Assembly: GCF_000417875.1 (NCBI RefSeq)
Contig: NW_006920875.1
Coordinates: 821,784 to 839,440, forward strand
Reading direction: 5' to 3'
Origin: Pseudozyma flocculosa PF-1
Lineage: Eukaryota; Basidiomycota; Ustilaginomycetes; Ustilaginales; Ustilaginaceae
Length of the DNA: 17,657 nt
The first letter of the stretch is position 1. Each line of letters opens with the position of its first letter. Shown in pieces: positions 15,901 through 17,657 of this stretch. The notes beneath the pieces are model-generated. The model saw only the letters and a program-made list of their open reading frames with translations. It ran no database searches and was not told the origin of the DNA. A program made the translations under genes and the position numbers.

Positions 15901-17657
15901 GCACCCTTCCCCGTCCCGCAACACTCGCGCCCACCCGTCCAGCGACCTCCCCGGCCTCCTCGTCCCAGCCGAGCCGATGGCGTCGTGAGGCCGCCAAAGT
16001 CGCCGGAGAGGAAACACAGCACTGCAGCCAGGCCGAAGGCGCCGGTCGAAGCGGCCGTGGAACGTCAGAGACCCGGCGTTGCCGCAGGAGAAGATGCCGC
16101 TGCAGTCAGGAACGGAGCGCGTCCGCCGGCTGACTCGAACAGGGACAGAGCCAAGCTGCTCGAGCAGGCGCGGCACGCCGCCAGGCTCGACCCCGCCTCG
16201 CCGACATATGGCTCTGCCGTTGCACCCGGGCATCCCGACTTCCAGCCAGCGTACGAGCTGACGGACCACTCTCACACCGTCAAGTCGATCCACCCCGAAG
16301 TCGGCAGCTGGAGCATCGACGACCTCGACGATGAAGACGACGACGCCTTCATCGATAGCGATAGCGACGACGGCCTCGACAGCAGCGACGAAGAGGACGA
16401 TGCCGAGGTGCCGCGGCAGATGACGGGCTTCGCTCCGTATGCCGCTCACCGTCCTGCTGAGACGTCGCTGCAGCATCTCGTTGTAGTGCCACCGCAATCG
16501 CCGCCGCGATCACCACCGCGGCGACAGAGGCAACAGCAGCAGCAGGCACAGCAGAAGGTGCAGCAGCAGGCGCAACAGCAGGAGAACCAAGAGCAAGAAC
16601 CGAGTGCGATGGGCGTCTTCTTCTCGTCAATCCGAGGCGCGCCAGAATCGCTGCAGCCACCGGGGAACAAAGCCCCCTCGAGCCCTGGGACAGGCCGGAC
16701 TGACGGACGGTGCCTTCCGCAGCTGTCGCGCAAGTTCAGCCTGCGCAACGGTGCCGTCACCAATCGCGGCAAGGAGATCCGGCTGTGCGTGCAGGAGCCC
16801 GTCTCGGCTCCGTCCGGGCCAACGTCGAAGAGCTCGCCGGCGACAACGGCAGCCGCAGAAACGGTCCCGGTGACGTGGAAGGCGGTGCGGGTGCAGCACC
16901 TGGCCAATTCGACGTGCGAGGATCTGGGCTATTTGGCCTCGCGCCGGGCCCAAGCTCGCAAGACGCGCGCCATGAGCCTCGAGGCCGAGGTACAGCGCGG
17001 ACAGTTTGCCAGCTTTGTCGGCCTGAGCAGCCCAAAACGCAAGGGACGCGGGCCCGGGACCGATACGCCCGCCTCAGCATCACCCGGTGGCGGCGAGGTC
17101 GAGGCGCGACGGATCGACGACGACGAGGACCTCTTCATTTCCAAGGCCGGCGGCACCAAGGCCTACGTCGTGGGGCGGCCAGATCTGCCGCGCAACCACC
17201 GCGAGGAATACCTCGAGATTGTGGCTCGAGCTTCGCCGACGGCGGCAAGACCGACGCCGTCGTCGCTGTCGTCGTCGTCGGCCTCGGCCAACGGGACGTA
17301 CCACGACGAGCAGCTGCCCATCCGGTACTCTGTCGACGAGCAGAGCCGCGCCGACCGGGACAGGTTGCCGGGTACGCCCATGTTTGACCTGGACCGCGCC
17401 TTTCCCTCTCCGCTCAACGTGCGGCCTGGTCGACGCTCGTCTCAGGACTCGCAGCGCCACGATGCCTCGGCCGGTGGTGGCAGCGGCGGTGGCGATGCGT
17501 TAGGGTGGACTGGCGCCGAGGTGGTGCAGGTCCACGTGCGCCGGCGCGGGCTGCACGGTCTGCGAGCCAGCTTTGACGCGAGCGACGGACGCCGGTGGTT
17601 CTGGCGCACCAATGCCCCGACGATGCTGAGCGGCGCCGCGGCGGCGACGTCGGCGTC
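12934..17657 (+). CDS. Very large, mostly disordered Ser/Pro-rich protein (partial, open at right edge)
   Basis: One uninterrupted frame runs from ATG 12934 to the window edge (1574 complete codons), with an in-frame TGA at 12904. No GTGAGT donor is seen inside it. Codons end strongly in G or C. No enzyme domain is recognised. Most of it is low-complexity and rich in Ser, Pro, Ala, Thr and Arg. Tracts include a DDDDD run (about 354-358), eight Gly (836-843), a strongly acidic stretch (about 1127-1158) and a Gln-rich stretch (1198-1222). Proline-directed sites are dense (TPYSPSS, GTPTTPISP, QSPPRSPP, SPKRK). RRxS-type basophilic sites recur near 536, 596, 610, 724, 831, 1266 and 1500. More ordered segments include residues 1314-1370 (VTWKAVRVQHLAN onward) and the start of a possible domain from 1524 (RRGLHGLRASFDASDGRRWF). 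A signalling, polarity or cytoskeletal scaffold is possible; I do not assign a function. The true C-terminus is outside the window. Confidence 0.85.
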   Translation, partial: MPITTAAMLASNNRRRGWVNSHYDNDIEDDGDAGGHRRARGLGAGQGFDPRKNVAVWNSGLGPSKDSIPSRKSSLASEVPGSGQEGQSSWPSTPYSPSSAEAGPSRLPYSPASSAPGTPTTPISPTGPRHARTPSGRIIGASAYSDHQRIMAAARSAHGSPSATRSPQRPGRRDARQQPSTASSSSSNHSHGAHEATASASSSLSHGDTGSSTFDRPSTGSSVATSPPASSAHGSDLEAEAKAAYQHVASPAASSPSPFPSSPSSHNNIYRKTNGSLLASVKPMPPVVERSTTPDAESALSSSSARGGSSKPKPIAKNGLGKRGDLRIELPPSRGYKSAYPAILVDSSHLNDDGDDDDDFLCRSRREAGDESDGDDSSWPSTPSTTPLEMYLASPGVQDAISESERGPMSDGAAVRAAYLTADSSATRAAQTSAAASERALAKATEQAEEGSLPRSTTTAGNDTTAASASTPPQVASSSKAEAPVKSTSMPREDPAASTQQALGRGRPTLSFDLPKQMPLKPSQEPPKKTVPESPRRPSAGFLARAATKLTSPKTSSKTPLSATDNAATGKEANQQTTEPTGIPCPPQWIREAEQRRSLEQERPAIQGKRRSFELRPILLNPTANQSRTSVVGSPAPGGPATATQPSHVHSGTNVGGLQYTKRSSDQSHVSSTASLAMPGRASDVSDDVLTASPRASTTITVPSPNLSSEGKQLQLIEQEAALRRPSTSPASAAEATDRYTQLPVSASRRAVLASSRAAANNEAELQARLQRELLQEHIDRQRGRVMQDTDSIVDWIEVSAKDLPDAGRGGAEVVYGNGGKGAYSNEQIGRRASVGGGGGGGGNHRPWRFGRFSASNVTLPQPQAANQSAAGAGAVMAKRKLSILRRNKADMTIAAASGPTVKSHGAASTGHLPNPSTGDVGNASKVSLRAPVMTAESHAAGKRNEAFTPNLGWTSANRNAALQELCQKRSVAGLAAACLTVASLGGSHAPFPVPQHSRPPVQRPPRPPRPSRADGVVRPPKSPERKHSTAARPKAPVEAAVERQRPGVAAGEDAAAVRNGARPPADSNRDRAKLLEQARHAARLDPASPTYGSAVAPGHPDFQPAYELTDHSHTVKSIHPEVGSWSIDDLDDEDDDAFIDSDSDDGLDSSDEEDDAEVPRQMTGFAPYAAHRPAETSLQHLVVVPPQSPPRSPPRRQRQQQQQAQQKVQQQAQQQENQEQEPSAMGVFFSSIRGAPESLQPPGNKAPSSPGTGRTDGRCLPQLSRKFSLRNGAVTNRGKEIRLCVQEPVSAPSGPTSKSSPATTAAAETVPVTWKAVRVQHLANSTCEDLGYLASRRAQARKTRAMSLEAEVQRGQFASFVGLSSPKRKGRGPGTDTPASASPGGGEVEARRIDDDEDLFISKAGGTKAYVVGRPDLPRNHREEYLEIVARASPTAARPTPSSLSSSSASANGTYHDEQLPIRYSVDEQSRADRDRLPGTPMFDLDRAFPSPLNVRPGRRSSQDSQRHDASAGGGSGGGDALGWTGAEVVQVHVRRRGLHGLRASFDASDGRRWFWRTNAPTMLSGAAAATSA

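Overview
The window looks like nuclear DNA of a GC-rich fungus, most likely a basidiomycete. This is an inference from gene architecture, not from a phylogenetic marker. Genes have few introns of about 112-123 nt, with GTGAGT donors, CTGAC or CTGAT branch sites and CAG acceptors. Coding exons strongly favour codons ending in G or C. There are no Shine-Dalgarno sites or operons. I see no tRNA, rRNA, CRISPR array, transposase or reverse transcriptase.

Layout: (1) 1-4795 is a long stretch with no convincing gene. It is rich in CAGG/CCTG low complexity, GA and GC runs and GTACATAC motifs. (2) 4796-6447, minus strand: SEC13, the WD40 protein of the COPII coat and nuclear pore, reconstructed here as five exons. 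Its first exon is probably just the ATG and its last exon only 13 nt. (3) 6448-7870 is the divergent promoter region between SEC13 and the next gene, with a G-quadruplex candidate and paired GTACATA motifs. (4) 7852-9013, plus strand: a TATA-like box, a CT-rich ATG-free leader, a 112-nt leader intron, then a 296-residue predicted secreted protein with six cysteines that I cannot assign to a family. (5) 9014-12885 is a second gene-poor stretch with several simple repeats. (6) 12934-17657, plus strand: a single-exon reading frame, still open at the right edge (1574 complete codons). It encodes a very large, mostly disordered Ser/Pro/Ala-rich protein with acidic, Gly and Gln tracts and many proline-directed and RRxS-type phosphorylation motifs.

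The three genes have no obvious shared pathway. SEC13 serves the secretory route that the neighbouring secreted protein would use, but adjacency alone does not show a functional link. The best leads are the secreted orphan, its leader intron (retention would add 16 in-frame residues before the signal peptide), the two extreme SEC13 introns, and the large phospho-motif-dense protein. Some weak candidate spliced transcripts in the gene-poor stretches are reported as findings rather than genes. I did not find strong evidence for a new multi-gene system.
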